A DNA stretch of 64,000 nucleotides, taken from the NCBI GenBank assembly GCA_026225945.1, contig JAMJFZ010000088.1, forward strand, positions 1 to 64,000, given 5' to 3'. Under the pieces are notes generated by a model. It searched no databases, was not told the origin of the DNA, and worked only from the letters and a program-made list of their open reading frames with translations. The stretch is from Cricetomys ansorgei (lineage: Eukaryota; Chordata; Mammalia; Rodentia; Nesomyidae). Below are positions 1 to 12,690 of the stretch, in pieces (positions within the stretch are counted from its first letter, which is position 1; each line of letters begins with the position of its first letter). The translations under genes and the position numbers were made by a program.

Positions 1-559
1 CAGAAAAAATAATGGTCTTATGAGCATAGCCACACAAGTTTAACCCCATCTTTCCATTTGTTTGAAATGGTCTAACACCAATAATTTGATTTTATGATAA
101 GTTCAATTTTTATTCAGATTCTTGATTGCTTTCGTCTATGAAACTCAAATATGGCCAGTCAGAACATTTATCAATCAACAAAAGTATATACTTGACTATT
201 CATAGGTATTCCCAACAGTTGCCAAAGTAGAAAAGCTCTCACCCTCCTACCTGTCCTCCCTTTCTGTGATGTGAGTACATCAGATACAAAATTGGCCACT
301 GAAGTCAGATCTTAAAACAGGTCCCTATTCATGTATAAGTCTCCAATAAAATCCAGAGGGGTTGGAAGTCACTCATTAACTGCACTCTTTATCCTGCTGA
401 AAGAAGCTACAGTACATGCCCAAGTACTCAGTGTGAGAGGCAGCATTAGGTGTTCAAAGAAATTCAAAATTACATAGAGTGAGGCAAGTCTGGGCTACAG
501 GAGTCATTCCTATAAAGACAAATGAATAAGTATCATTTGACAAAAATGGAACAAAGTTC
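1..559. other. No gene seen
   Basis: Unique-looking AT-rich DNA; a B1-like scrap (GAGGCAAGTCTGGGCTACAG) near 480. Confidence -1.
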
Positions 560-3500
560 TTGATAACTGGGAAACATTGAAGAATAGAAACAAATAGAGA
601 TTGGAGCATTGATACATTAAAGAAAATGAAGTTTTAAAAGTGATACCAGTAACTGACTCTATTAAAAGAAATATAATTAAAAACACACTTAGCTATATTG
701 ACTTTGCAAAAGATTAGACCCATCCCTGGTATAGAGTATGCCATTATTAAAATCTTGATTGACTTTAGTCCTATGCACAATATTAGCTGCTGAGATTGAC
801 ACTTCACACAAAACAGCTCCAGCCCATGGCCTGTGTCTCTAACCTTTGATAAGACTTAATTGTGTCAACCAGGAATTCAACATATAAGCATAAGAGAGTT
901 CCCATATTGAAAATTCAATACTCTCTGGTGCAAGCTAAGCTCCTAAAATTGTATAGTAACCAATCTGGACTGACTTCATTCACATTCCGGGGACTAATGC
1001 ATGCTGGAAAATTATAAAATGATTCACCCTGCCTCTTCACAATGATGTCACCTGCAGCTGGCTGACTTAAACTTCAGTCCAATATCTAGTTATTGCCAAA
1101 TCTGTTTCACCCAACAGATTACATATTAACCTTTTTTCCTATAATAGTCTGAAAAGAGAAGTTATAATCCACATGGAAATCCTTAAATTCTGACTGCAAA
1201 GGACAGATTACTATGTGACTCAAAGGGTTAATATTAAAATTCTGTGCTGGTACAGCCCTGTAATTCAAAATTTAGGAACTTATTCAGCAGGAAAGCAAGA
1301 TCATTGCACTTTGGAGCTACAAACTGGCAGAAAGGCAATGCTCCTGAGTCAACATAAGAGAACTTGTCTCAGAAATATTTTTTCTGAAGGGCTGTAGGTA
1401 CATCATTTCTAGAATTAATATGCATTCCTAGAGAGAAATCACTCTACTCTAGAAATAAATTTAAAAATAGTCACATTATATAATGGCATGCATCCAGCTC
1501 CAGCTACTGCTCAAAGAGAAGACAAATGAGAACTTATTTCATAATACACATACACTGAAATTTCTAAGTTTTTCTTTGGGGGAGTTTCAGGCTCTATTGT
1601 GCACTTTGAACACAGTAAACAGGGACAGAAGACATCAAGTCTAGGCACTTATATAGATGGGAGATTTACACAGCAAATATATTCCCAGAAATATTTTTTA
1701 ATTACAACAGTCTTCTGAAACAGCAGGTCATTCTCCACTGACAAGGACCTAAAGTGGATGTGAAAGGGGAAGAGAAATCTAGGAAAAGTAGAACATAGTA
1801 AAAATAAAGCCTGGGATCAGGTGTCCTATTCAAAGCTATGTCTTATTCCAAGCAAGCTTCTGAAGAAGAATAGCATCTTGTATACTGCTTAAAGGGTAAA
1901 AAGGAAGCAAAGAGGGACATTTGTGAATCAGCAGGAACTATCATAGAATGGGACAAACTCAGAAGGAGTCTAACTTAAGAATGCTGCAATGACATAGTGA
2001 GGGTATCTCAAGAACATTACTGACCAAGCTCACAGTGGACTTGGGACTGATAACCACAGGCCTATGTGGTGGGAAGGATTGAAAAATCGGGATCTGAAAT
2101 ACCCCTCCCTGAAGGCATTGTCCTCATACCATTACCAGTTGTCCAAAGCATATGTCTAGTTTTTAGAGAAAGAGATCTGCTTATTTGTCACACCCTGGGT
2201 TTAAGCAAAGCTACCACAGCATAAACCCCAGACTGTAACTGGTTTCTGCTAAGCATGTATCTAGGTTGGTGAACGAATTAAGTTCCTTCTCTATAACTGG
2301 GAGGCCTCAGGGGCTGGCTTCCTTGATCAAGCAAGTCCCCAAATATACCAGTATTTTTATTTTTGCAAATGATGATCACAAGGGTTTGTGTTCCCTTCTG
2401 GCAGAACTATTCTAAGCAGAAAACTTGAATTTTATGGCACACTGTGGCATATTGTTGGTTGTGACTATGGAATGTCCCATTGAGCAACCACTTAGAGGCT
2501 TGTTTGTTGATATGTGGATGGACATAGTGGCTGCATGAAAATGAGATTCTCTTTTGTTATGGTTTCCAGCCTAATTTCTGGTTAATTCTGGTGAACAAAC
2601 ATTTACATCCTAGCAAGCTAATTTCTAACAGGCCTGGTCAGCATCTACTTATTCTGGGAGTATTTAAGAGGCAGCCTGCCTTAGCTAAATTCTTTGTGTG
2701 ACTTATTACCTACAAAGCTGTATCATCGTTTCTACTCTTTGCATCACAGCTTAATAGTGGATTGCTACCCAACACATGAGATGCTAATTAAAACTTCCAC
2801 AAATTTAACTAAAAATGGACCTTAAATCCAAATGTTAAGTCTTGCAACCTGCCTTCTTTAACTACAAATAAATCTTAAACCTAAATGTTAAGTCTTGCAA
2901 TCTGCCTTTGATGGGTTCACTATAGAATGGTGACATCAGCATCAATGTTTCTACATACAGTCCCCTGTTCCCAAAGCTCTGTGAAGATGTAGCCCACAGA
3001 GGGAAGTTACTCAGACACTTCCACCTTCATCTATGGAGTTGTAAGGACCACACATGAACTCAAAGGACACAGAATTTGGCTGCAGATTCCCACTCAACAC
3101 AGGGGAGAACGAACCACACTTGCACCAAGGTCTCTAACGGCAACTCCTCCCTCACTGAAAATGGTAGACCCTCTCTCACCATGCAGTGGCTTCTGAGCTT
3201 GACCTTGTGTACCTCACAAGATGCAACAGAATAGCCCACAGCACAGGGAACCACTGTCACCTACTAAAACTAGGCTGCAGCATATTTTTTGGAAAACACC
3301 TCTGCCTGTTCTGACTGTGGACCAGACTGGAATCCTTGATTTGTTAGTGAGGCTGGAGTGGCAAAAGCAAATACCTTAGGATCACAGAGCACTGAAGGGT
3401 CACAGAACAGTGGTTCCTGGCCATTGTATCACTCTAGGAAGGGACTTTCTCTAGATCTGCAATGATGATTTGTTTTCACTAGCACTTGCCATTGACCTCT

Positions 3501-3820
3501 ATAGGCTGGGCCATCTAGTCTTCCTACACTCAGTAGGCACTTCCCCTCCCTCCTCATGCACATAAGTTGGATAGCTGGCATTGTTCTTTACTCAAGTTGC
3601 AGTGGACTGATCCCCCACCACCACCACAGGTGGAAGTGTGCCCAGAATAATACCAATTAATGAGAGATTTTAGTGAAAAAGTGTTTTTCTCCCATGGCTT
3701 TAAGTGAACAGCAGGTACTTTTGACCTAGTATGCAGGGGAACTTCAGCCAACCCTGAAAGAAAAGCAGGAACCAGATCACAAACAGGACAATAGTTCCTC
3801 CTTCAATGAGAAGGTTTGAA
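560..3820. repeat. Old tandem duplication, copy A
   Basis: Aligns along its length, in the same orientation, with 4745-8460. Shared landmarks include ATAGCATCTTGTATA (1871 and 6182), TCACAGTGGACTTGG against TCACAGTGATCATGG, GAGGCAGCCTGCCTT (2670 and 7302) and CCCTGAAAGAAAAGCAGGAA near both ends. Divergence looks high, with many small indels. There is no convincing gene inside; open frames are short and not shared between copies. Confidence -1.
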
Positions 3821-4109
3821 AAGTAACTGCCAAACTAAGGCCTGACTAATAAAAACCCTAAATTTTTAAAAACATGAATACATTTTTGATTTATTTTCAC
3901 TGTTTATGATGGAGTTTCATTTGGAAAATCAGCTGTTCTCAAATCACTAAATACACAAAAATGTGCAATACATATTGAGTTGTTAATTATTACTCATATA
4001 TATGTAATCCAGTGCCTTTGGACCATCATTCCTAGCATAAATCTTCTATAGAAGGATCTCTCAATAATCGGATAATAGTCTTTTTAGAAGTAAAAGAGTA
4101 TTCTTTTTT

Positions 4110-4480
4110 CATATTCTTTCTCTTTTATTGAAAATAATTTTCTCCTAAATATGTCCTGATCATAATTTCCCCTCCCTGTTCTCATTCCACTTCATCTCAA
4201 TTTCACGTCTCCTCCAAATCCACTGTCTTTCTGCCTCTCATTATTAGAGAACAATTTCTAAGAGACAATAAGCAAATGTAAAAGTATAAAACAAAATAAA
4301 TCAAAGCTATCACATTGAGATTGGGAACCCAAAGGGAGGAAACGAGTCCCAGGGTAGGTACAAAGTCAGAAGCACACTCGGTCTCAAAGTCAGGAGTCTC
4401 CATAAAAATACTATGCTAATCATTATTATATATACACAGAGGAACTGGTTAAGGTCCAGGAAGGCCCTGTGTACGGTGCG
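4110..4480 (-). mobile_element. L1 3' UTR fragment, antisense
   Basis: Begins TTTTATTGAAAATAATTTTCTCC, then a pyrimidine-rich stretch (CCCCTCCCTGTTCTC) and an A-rich core with GGTCCAGG at the end. This is the reverse of a rodent L1 3' UTR tail. It lies between the two copies of the 3.3-kb duplication. Family inferred from pattern. Confidence -1.
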
Positions 4481-4817
4481 CCATTCTCTGTGAGCTCATA
4501 GACTGCTCGCTTAGACAGTAGATAGACAAGGCTTTAATTCTAGATGTTCTGAGCACTGCATTCCACATTCTAATTTGTCTTATGCATGTTACAAATAGTT
4601 TAGAAACTGGTAGAAAGGAGTTGATTGTGATGTGCTTATTCAAAAGTTGAGTAGAATACTTTTTCTTTTCAGCCACACCAGCCACAATTATGAGTTTTGG
4701 GATTAAAGAATGTGCCACCACCGTTTGGATGAATAAGATTATTTTAATGACAGGGTAAGAGTGGAGAACAGAAACAAATGGATATTAGAGCAGTAATGAA
4801 TTAAAGAAAATGAAATT

Positions 4818-4940
4818 TGCCAGTCAGTGGTAATGCATGCTTTTAAACCCAGCTCTTATGAGGCAGAGTCAGTAGGATCTCTCTGAGTTCAATGCCAGAG
4901 TTATAAAAGAGTAATCTTGTCTTGGAAAATAAAAAGAAGA
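4818..4940 (+). mobile_element. B1 SINE, diverged
   Basis: Reads GGTAATGCATGCTTTTAAACCCAGCTCTTATGAGGCAGAG in order, then TCTCTGAGTTCAATGCCAG, and ends in an A-rich tail. These are B1 landmarks (A box, GAGGCAGAG, GAGTTC). It is absent from the matching site in copy A. Confidence -1.
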
Positions 4941-6607
4941 AAGGAAGAAGAAAAGAAAATGAAATTGAACAAGTGATGCCAATATTCCAAAATTTTCTTT
5001 TAAAATAGATAACTATAATTGAAAAAACACATAGGCATACTGATCCTGAGAAAGAGTAGGCCCTCCCCCGGTACAGTGAATGCTATTAATACTGATTGAC
5101 CTTCTTGGCCTATGCACAATGTTAACTGTGGAGATCTAAATCTTGACACACAGTAACATCCAATAGTCCATGTCTCACACCTCTGAGCTAACTTAAGTGA
5201 GTCAGAGAGGATTGCACATGTCTGCATAGGAGAGTTCTCTAATTGGAAATTCAATACTAGTTGGTACATGTTAACCTCCCCAAACTGTACACACATCAAT
5301 CTGGTCTGACTTCATTCACATGACATGAATGAATACATGCTGGGAAATTTCAAAATCACTCATCCTGCCCCAAACAGACTCTTCTTCATAATGATGATCA
5401 CTGCAGCTGACTAACTGAAAATCATCCAGTGACATAGCTACTGCCTAATCTGTTTGCCCAGAAGTGTACACAATAACCAATTTATGCCATTCTGCTCTGA
5501 AGGAAGAAGTCATGCTCTATCTGTAAATCTTTCTCCTGTTTCTGCAATGGACAATTGACTCTGTGATTCTAATGGGTAATTTTAAGGAAGTATAATCAAG
5601 AGGACAGCAAGTGTGTTTCCTTGTGGAGATGCAGACTATTATCAAGGCCACATGACTCAACATAAGAAAGCTTGTATCTGATACAATTATTTAAAAGTTT
5701 TGAAATGCACTTCTGGAACCTATATGCTTTCTCAGGAAGAAAATACTCCACACAATTGAGAGAATAATAATTATATTATGCCTTTAATTGCATGCAGCCA
5801 ATTCTGGTCAGTGCCCAAAAAGCTCAGCCTAGAACACATTTTCAGATACAGATATTACATCATCATTAAGTCCCTTTTAGATTCAGGCCCCAGGTTATAC
5901 TTGAACAAAGGAAAGACGGGACATTGCAAGCCTAGCCACTTAGGTTGATGGGAGATTAACTCTGAAAAGATATTTCCAGAATTATTGTTTAAATACACCA
6001 GTCACCTACAACAGCAGGTTATTCTTCAGTGACAGGGTTTAAGGGGGTGGTATAGGGGAAGGAGGAAATTGGAAAAGCAGAAAACAAGAAACATAAACCT
6101 GGAGTAATGGGGTCTTGCACAAGACCTAACCTATGTCTAAGGTCTATGTCTATGATATACCAAGCAAGCTTCTTGAGAAGAATAGCATCTTGTATATTAC
6201 TTCCAGGGGAAAAATGAAAGGAAATGAGACTTCTATGAAGTCAACAGAAATTATCATCAATGAGACAAACTCAGGAGGAGAAAGACCAAACATTGCTGAA
6301 TAAGAGAAACACAAGTATCTCAAGAACAATAATGATGAAGCTCACAGTGATCATGGAACTGGTAATCATAGCTCCAAGTGGAGAGAAGTGTTGTCTTCTC
6401 ATTACCTGAAGCAAACCCCCCAAGGCACTCACCCCAGACTATTAGCAGCTCTCATAAGCATATCCATGCCTTTAGAAAAGGAGCCATGGTTTCCTTCTCT
6501 ATAAATCAGAGGCTTAGGAAATTCTCCCATGTTCTAGGCCCTAGGCTGCTACTGGCTCTGCTAAGAAAGTTGCTCAGATTGAGAAGGAGCTGTGTTCTTT
6601 CTTTGTA

Positions 6608-6915
6608 GTGGATACCTACTGTGTAGATCACCAAGCAGACAAGGAGGTATTTCTCAAAGGTGCAAGCACTGCTAGACTTCAGAGAGGGAACAACGTATCA
6701 AGGCAACCACCATAAATCCTGACCCCCTATTCTCAGGGGTTTTAATTGACAAAGAAGATCCTTAGGTGTTCTATTAGAAGCATATGTGAACATGAGGATT
6801 CAAACATCTTTACATAAAGCCAACAACTGCAGACCATAAAAAATGTCAAGGCCTAGCAAGCACTTCTTGCATCAAACTACAAAACAACCTTTTTAAACAT
6901 AACCAAAAATAAACT
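6608..6915 (-). mobile_element. Interspersed element of about 300 bp (LTR-like)
   Basis: Shares collinear blocks with 44091-44395: GACAAGGAGG, GGAACCACC-type, CAACTGCAGAC-type, AATGYCAAGGC and a final TTTTAAACATAACCAAAAATA. It interrupts duplication copy B. The reverse strand of the other copy has an AATAAA-like signal, suggesting an antisense LTR. Family unknown. Confidence -1.
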
Positions 6916-8270
6916 TCTGCAGCACTTCTCCATGAGGGCCTCGCAGAAAGCCTGGCTTGGTCAGGCCAGCACTCAAGACACCAGTGTTTTGTCTTTTCAA
7001 AAAAAGAATGTCACCCGGGGTCATCTTGCTCATCTGGCAGAACTGTGCTGTCCTCATGAAGAAAATTGGATCTTTATGGTACATCAGGATATAATGTTGA
7101 TGGTGACCATGTAATGACCCATTGAGCAGTTTCTTAGAGGCCTATTCTTGGACAGGATGGCTGCCTGTAAAACAAGGTTTTCTTTTATATTATAGATTGG
7201 AGTCAAATGTGTGGACAGTCCTGGTGAATAAACATGTGGATCCTAGCATCCTAATCTCTAACTGGCCTGGTTAGCACACTTTTTACATTATGGTGTATTA
7301 GAGGCAGCCTGCCTTTGCTAAATTTTACTTTGTGTGACTATCTCCTAAGCATTTGAAAATCCTTACATAATTAATTTTATTGCTTTACATCACAGCTTGG
7401 CAAAGAAGTGCTACCCAACACCTGAGAAGCCATTCACAATGACCACAAAATTAACTGCAAATGGATTTTCCACCTAAACATTGAATGAGAAGTGTTGAAA
7501 TTCTAAAAGATACCAGGCAATCTAGGCCACTCTGACTTTGGAAACATGCATAAATCAGATGCACCAAAAGCATGGTGCTGTGGAGTGTAAGGATATTTCT
7601 ACACACAGTGCCCTGCTCTCAATATTTTGCTCCTATTTGGCCTGCAGAGAGAAATTAGTAAGCCATTTCTGCCACGTCCAGGGAGTTTCAGGGACCTAAC
7701 CTGAAGCCTTGTTGGCTGCAAGTTTGCAATGCTATCCACAGAGGACCCACCACCCCAGCTCCCGCATCTCAGTCTTCAGCTAATCCCCATTTGGGACAGC
7801 GGCTTCAGAGACTGAAAGTGCTCTTCTCACAATTCTTGGTAGAAATGCTCACAGCAAAACACACCAAAACGGATCAGCCATGGCTTTGAGCCTGCAGCAA
7901 GGCATCTAAAGGATCTCTCCACCTCTTCTTACTGGCGGGTCGCCTGAAGGCGCTGATTGGCTAGTGAGACATGAGTGACAGGAGCACCTCCCTTAGGATA
8001 TGTTTGCTCAAGGGAAACTGCACAGTGGAACCTAGTCCATGCTTCCACTCCAGTCCCAGATTTTCCCTAAATCTTCAGAGATGTGCATTTCTGTAGCACT
8101 TAAGCGTGACTTCCAATAGCTGACTCTTCTCTCTGCCTGTGCTCAGTAGCCACTTTCCCTAGGAAACATCTTGTGCCACAGAAAGAAGTGTACACAGAAA
8201 ATTAACTATTAAAGAGAGATTTAGGGAACAGGATATTTTCTCCCCACGCTTCACACTGAGGTCTGGTGAA

Positions 8271-8411
8271 TTGACTTCATTTTTTTTAAACCGAGTTGGC
8301 AGGGGACATCACATAACCCTGAAAGAAAAGCAAGAACCAGTTGACTTCATTTTTTTTTTAAACCGAGTTGGCAGGGGACATCAGATAACCCTGAAAGAAA
8401 AGCAGGAACCA
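8271..8411. repeat. Local tandem repeat, 2 x 70 bp
   Basis: TTGACTTCATTTTTTTTAAA followed by CCGAGTTGGCAGGGGACATC and the CCCTGAAAGAAAAGC block occurs twice, 70-71 bp apart, nearly identical. This is a recent duplication within copy B. Confidence -1.
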
Positions 8412-8460
8412 GTTCACAAATATGATGTTAGGTTCTTCTTCCACCAGGAGGCTGGATGAT

Positions 8461-9764
8461 GGCTCCATTCCTGTAGGAGCTTTCTTCCTGAAATTCAGGT
8501 AGATCTCTATACAAAGGAATAATAAGGTAAAGTGTAGTCTCCATGGTAACTTGAATATTTAGCTAGAAATGGAGCAAGGAACAATGCCTTATGCGAGCAT
8601 ATTGTTAGCCAGCACAGCTTTCTGAGTGCTAAGGTGAAAAAAAAACACAGCAGTAATTATCAAGGGTTGCTAGATGACCAAACCTTCTAGAATCAATCTT
8701 GTATGTAGGCTGGTAGTAGAAGGTGTGGCATCAGATTAAAGGTGGATCTTGCCACATCAAAATATCTTAATTTAAAGTGGATCTTCCCATGCCAAATGAT
8801 TTAATTTAGATAAAAATTCCCTTCCATGTGTCTACCTGATTGAGTTTTTGCTAATTCCAGATGTAGTCAGTTTTACTCCCAAGAATAACCATAACAATAG
8901 CCAAGATAGAAAAGCTGGGAAGGAGAGCATGGGAATCATTTCCAAAGCAATGATTTTCCTCCCCAAAGGAAGCATGTGCATTCTGAGGAGTCTGGACATA
9001 TTGTTGCTTATTCCTAAGCAGTTACCAAGTCCTCTGCTGAACATGGTTAAAGTGTAGCAGCAGAGATATTTGAGGGCATTCATACCTCAAAGTTATGCAA
9101 CAGAATATGTAACATTATGGAACTGATGGAAAGAAATGGCTCTGGTAGGGAATGACTTATGCCAAAAATTCTGAGCTGAAAGTCAAGTAAAGTGATAATG
9201 TAAAACTAGATTTATTGGGAGCCAATGCTAACTGGTAATCATGATACATGAACTAAGACATAGAAGTACCAGTGCCACAATTCTCACAAATACAAAGGGT
9301 ACAAGTAGAGAAAACAAATGTAAAGTTACCTATGAACAGTGTTGATGCAGTTTTTAGATAGACAGCTATGCTGAGTTTTTCTAATGTCAGAACTAGGCAG
9401 CCTTTACTTCTGATCAGACTGCATAAAAAGAAAGTCACAGCTGCCACCATGGTGTACCAGAAAGAACGTAGTTCTGTTTGTTTCAGAGCTGTGACCTTAG
9501 TATAAAGAATTCCATTGTTTTCATTGTTGTTTTACTTTAGCCTTTAGTTTTACTTTAGTTATCTGGGTGTTTGCCAGCATGTGTATGTGTGCAATATATC
9601 AGAAGACAGAAGAGGGCATCAGATCCCCTGGGATTGGCATTACAGCAGATTATTAGGTAGTATATTGGATCTCCAAATGGAAAAGTTTCCCCTAAAAAAA
9701 TGTTCAGTGTTCTAAATTGCTGAGCCATCTTTATTACTAATTCTTTTTGCTTGCCTTTTTGATT
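8461..9764. other. No gene seen
   Basis: Unique DNA. Overlapping open frames on both strands near 8832-9083 have no recognisable content. Confidence -1.
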
Positions 9765-9912
9765 TTGTTTTTTTTCAAGGCAGGGTTTCTCTGTTGTAAC
9801 TCTGGAATTCCTACAATTCATACTGTACACAAGGCTATCCTCAAACTCACAGAGGTTTGCCAGCCTCTGCCTCCTGAGGGCTGGGATTAAAGGCTAGTGC
9901 CACCACTTCCCA
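9765..9912 (-). mobile_element. B1 SINE
   Basis: TTTTTTCAAGGCAGGGTTTCTCTG opens the element, followed by CCTCAAACTCACAGAGG, GCCTCTGCCTCCTGAGGG and GGGATTAAAGGC. This is a reverse-oriented B1. Confidence -1.
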
Positions 9913-9914
9913 AC

Positions 9915-12290
9915 TCTTTTTTATTTAAGTTTTACTTATACATATTTTAATTTATTTTCTTCTTTCCTATAATACATATTAGCATGCTTTCCACTCTCCA
10001 TCTATTCCTGCCAGCTCTCCCCATCCTCCCTCTCCTCTGACTACATATCCTTCCATCAGCCAACAGCTAAGTACCTGGGTAGAAAATGGCAAGACATGTG
10101 TATAAGCCATCCTGGTGGGTCCCACATCTGAGTACTAAGAGCATTGAAGAGCAAACCAGACTCTCAGGAGAAGCTGTCAGAGGAGCATATCTCTCATTTA
10201 TTAAAGCAAGTGTAGTTACATTTATAGTGTACAGGCGAGGGAGGTCTTTGGTACCCAGGTTTGGAGTACATTCCTTAAGAAAAGGATATGGGAGTAGCCT
10301 CATTTGCATGTGGAGCTCCTCTAAACAGCAAGATCTTACAAGGGCACCTTCTGCAAAAGGTGTGGTTCCACAGTGAAAAAGAAGAAGGCTCCTAATCAGT
10401 ATATGGACTCATCCCTATGTTTCAAGCTACAGCTCACATAACACCAATCAAGCCAAATTCCTTTGCTAAAGACCTTCTGTGTAGCAGGAAATACTTAAAA
10501 TTTATGTGGGTTCTGGCCAGGGTTAAAAAATGAGGAGCACCCAAACTCCTACCAACCTCAGGATGAGAAATGTGGGGTTCAAGGCCAGCTTGACTCATTC
10601 TTAGCTCTAGGATAGCCCCACAGATTTTCTCCCTTGGCATGGGGCTCAGCCCTTCGATTTTCCCAGTTTGTCCTGTAGGGAGGATAAGTTATAGGTCGAA
10701 GGTTTTGTGGCTATGGTGGTGTCCCAGTCCTCCACTGGGAGTGTCACTGGCTACAATGATGGCCCTTTCAGGATCTCCATCTCCCATTGCTAGAGGCTCT
10801 TGCCAAGATTCCCATCATAGACTCTAGTGAGTTTCCACTGCCCTTAGTCCCCAGATCACCCCTCAATTACCCCTACTTCCTGCTGTCCCTCCACACACAC
10901 CCTCTTTCCATACCTCTCCCCACAACTGGACTTCCCTTCTCTCATGGACTGGACTCATCCTCCCCGAGTCCAACCATGCTGTCTGTTGCACCTCCCTTCA
11001 ACCAGGGAGATCACAAGGTTACAACAGGGCCTCTGCTTGTTGTACAGTCTCTCTAGATCTGTGGATTGCAGACCTTTGTCCTCATCTTAACAGTTAATAA
11101 CTACTTCTAAGTGAGTACATGCCAGAGATTGTCTCTCTGGGACTCGGTTATTTCAGTCAGAATGATTTTCTCTAGTTTCATCAATGTGTGCAAAAGTCAT
11201 GTAGTCATTTCTTTAATAGCTGAGTTGTGTGAATGTACCACAATTTATTTAACCATTCTTCAGTGAGAGGCATCAAAGTTGTTTCCAATTTCTGGTCATT
11301 ATGACAAAGCTGCTATCAACATAGTTGAGCAAGAATCCTACTGGTAGGATGGAATGTTCTTGGGGTATATGCCCAGAAGGGGCATAACTGGTTCTTGACA
11401 TAGATCAATTTCCAATATCCTAAGGAATGGCCTTATTGCTTTCAATAATGGCTGTACAAGTTTGCACTCTCACCAGCAATGAAGGAGTGTTTTGTTCCTC
11501 TTGCTCCACAACCTCATAGGCATTAGCTTTCAGTTGTGTTATTGATCTTAGACATTCTGACAAGAGTATGATGGAATCTCAGAGTATGTTTGGTTTGCAT
11601 TTCCCTAATGGCTAAGGATGTTAAACATTTCTTTAAGTGTGTCTCATCCATTCAACATTCCTCTGTTGAGAACTCTTTGTTTAGATATGTACCTCATTTT
11701 TTGATTGGATTATTTGGTTTGCTGATGTCTTATTTCTTGAATTTTTCATATATTTTGGATATTAGCTGTCTATTAGAAGTGGAGTTGGTGAATATCTTCT
11801 CCCATTCTGAAGGCTGCCATTTTGTCTCATTGACAGTGTCTTTTGCTGTATAGAAGTTTTTCAATTTCAAAGGTCCCATTTGTTGCTGACCTTAGTGACT
11901 GAGATATTTGCTGTTCTGTTCAGGAAGTTCTCTACTGAACTGTCCCCATTTGTTCAAGGATATTCTACAATTTCTCTTTTCTCAGGCTTAGTGTATCTGT
12001 TTTATTTTGAAGTCCTTGATCCAATCGGACTTGAGTTTGTGCAAGTTGATAAATGTGAGTGTATTTGTATTCTTCTACCTGGAGATATCCAGTGTGACCA
12101 GCACCATTTGTTGAAGATGCTATCTTTTCCATTGTGTAGTTCTGAGATCCTTAACAAAAATCAGGTGTGGATTTATGTCTGGATCTTTGACTTGGTTTCA
12201 TAATAGTACATAGATATTGTCTCTGCTTGTGTTTGGTTTCAGTTGCAATAGATCAACTCTTTATATATAGATTATTGTTCTTGGTATAGT
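9915..12290 (-). mobile_element. 5'-truncated L1, antisense, with nested LTR
   Basis: A pyrimidine-rich 3' UTR piece (9960-10060) is followed by an LTR insertion (10085-10440), then more 3' UTR (10620-11060) and the reverse of ORF2's C-terminal part. Landmarks include GGGGTATATGCCCAGAAGG, TTTGCACTCTCACCAGCAATG, GCATTTCCCTAATGGCTAAG and CAGCACCATTTGTTGAAGATG. It is collinear with the L1 at 40665-45015. Frames are broken throughout. Confidence -1.
10085..10440 (-). mobile_element. Solo LTR (IAP/ERVK-like), antisense
   Basis: On the minus strand it reads ...CACTATAAATG... then CTTTAATAAATGAGAGA, a TATA-like element and poly(A) signal in LTR order, followed by a CT-rich tail. It splits the L1 3' UTR. 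Class assignment is from general resemblance only. Confidence -1.
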
Positions 12291-12539
12291 ACTTCTGACA
12301 GATTTTTTTTCAACTTGACATAAAACAGTGTCACCTGGAAGATAGAAGTTAGCTGAGAAATTGCCTCCATCATGCTGGCCTGTATGCATGTCTGTGTGGT
12401 ACATTTTTTTGTTGATGATTGACATGGCAGGGACTAATCCATAATGAGAGGTTGCCCTCATGGAGAGGTGGTCTTGGGTAATATAAGAAGGCAAACTGAG
12501 AAAATTGTAGACAGCAAACTAGTAAGAAGCATTTCTTTG

Positions 12540-12690
12540 GGCCAGGTGGTGGTGTCAAATGCCTTTAATCCCATCACACAGGAGTCAGAGTCAGGAAGAT
12601 CTCTGTCAGTTTGAAGCCAATCTGGTCTATAGAATGAGTTTCAGGACAGCCAAAGGTATAACAGAGAAACACTGTCTCAGTAAAAAACAA
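12540..12690 (+). mobile_element. B1 SINE
   Basis: GGCCAGGTGGTGGTGTCAAA, TGCCTTTAATCCCATCAC, GAGTTTCAGGACAGCCAAAG and GAGAAACACTGTCTCAG in order, then an A-rich tail. Confidence -1.

Larger units (their letters stand above)
4745..8460. repeat. Old tandem duplication, copy B
   Basis: Second copy of 560-3820. It is longer because of later insertions that copy A lacks: a B1 SINE near 4818-4935, a roughly 300-bp element at 6608-6915 and a 70-bp local repeat at 8271-8411. These insertions post-date the duplication. No gene recognised. Confidence -1.

Noticed and set aside
3554..3751. Minus-strand 65-codon frame in duplication copy A
   Set aside because: It is not preserved in copy B, so the duplication gives no support for coding.
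11590..12203. Two + frames of 87 and 107 codons
   Set aside because: They are antisense readings of L1 ORF2, which is on the minus strand.
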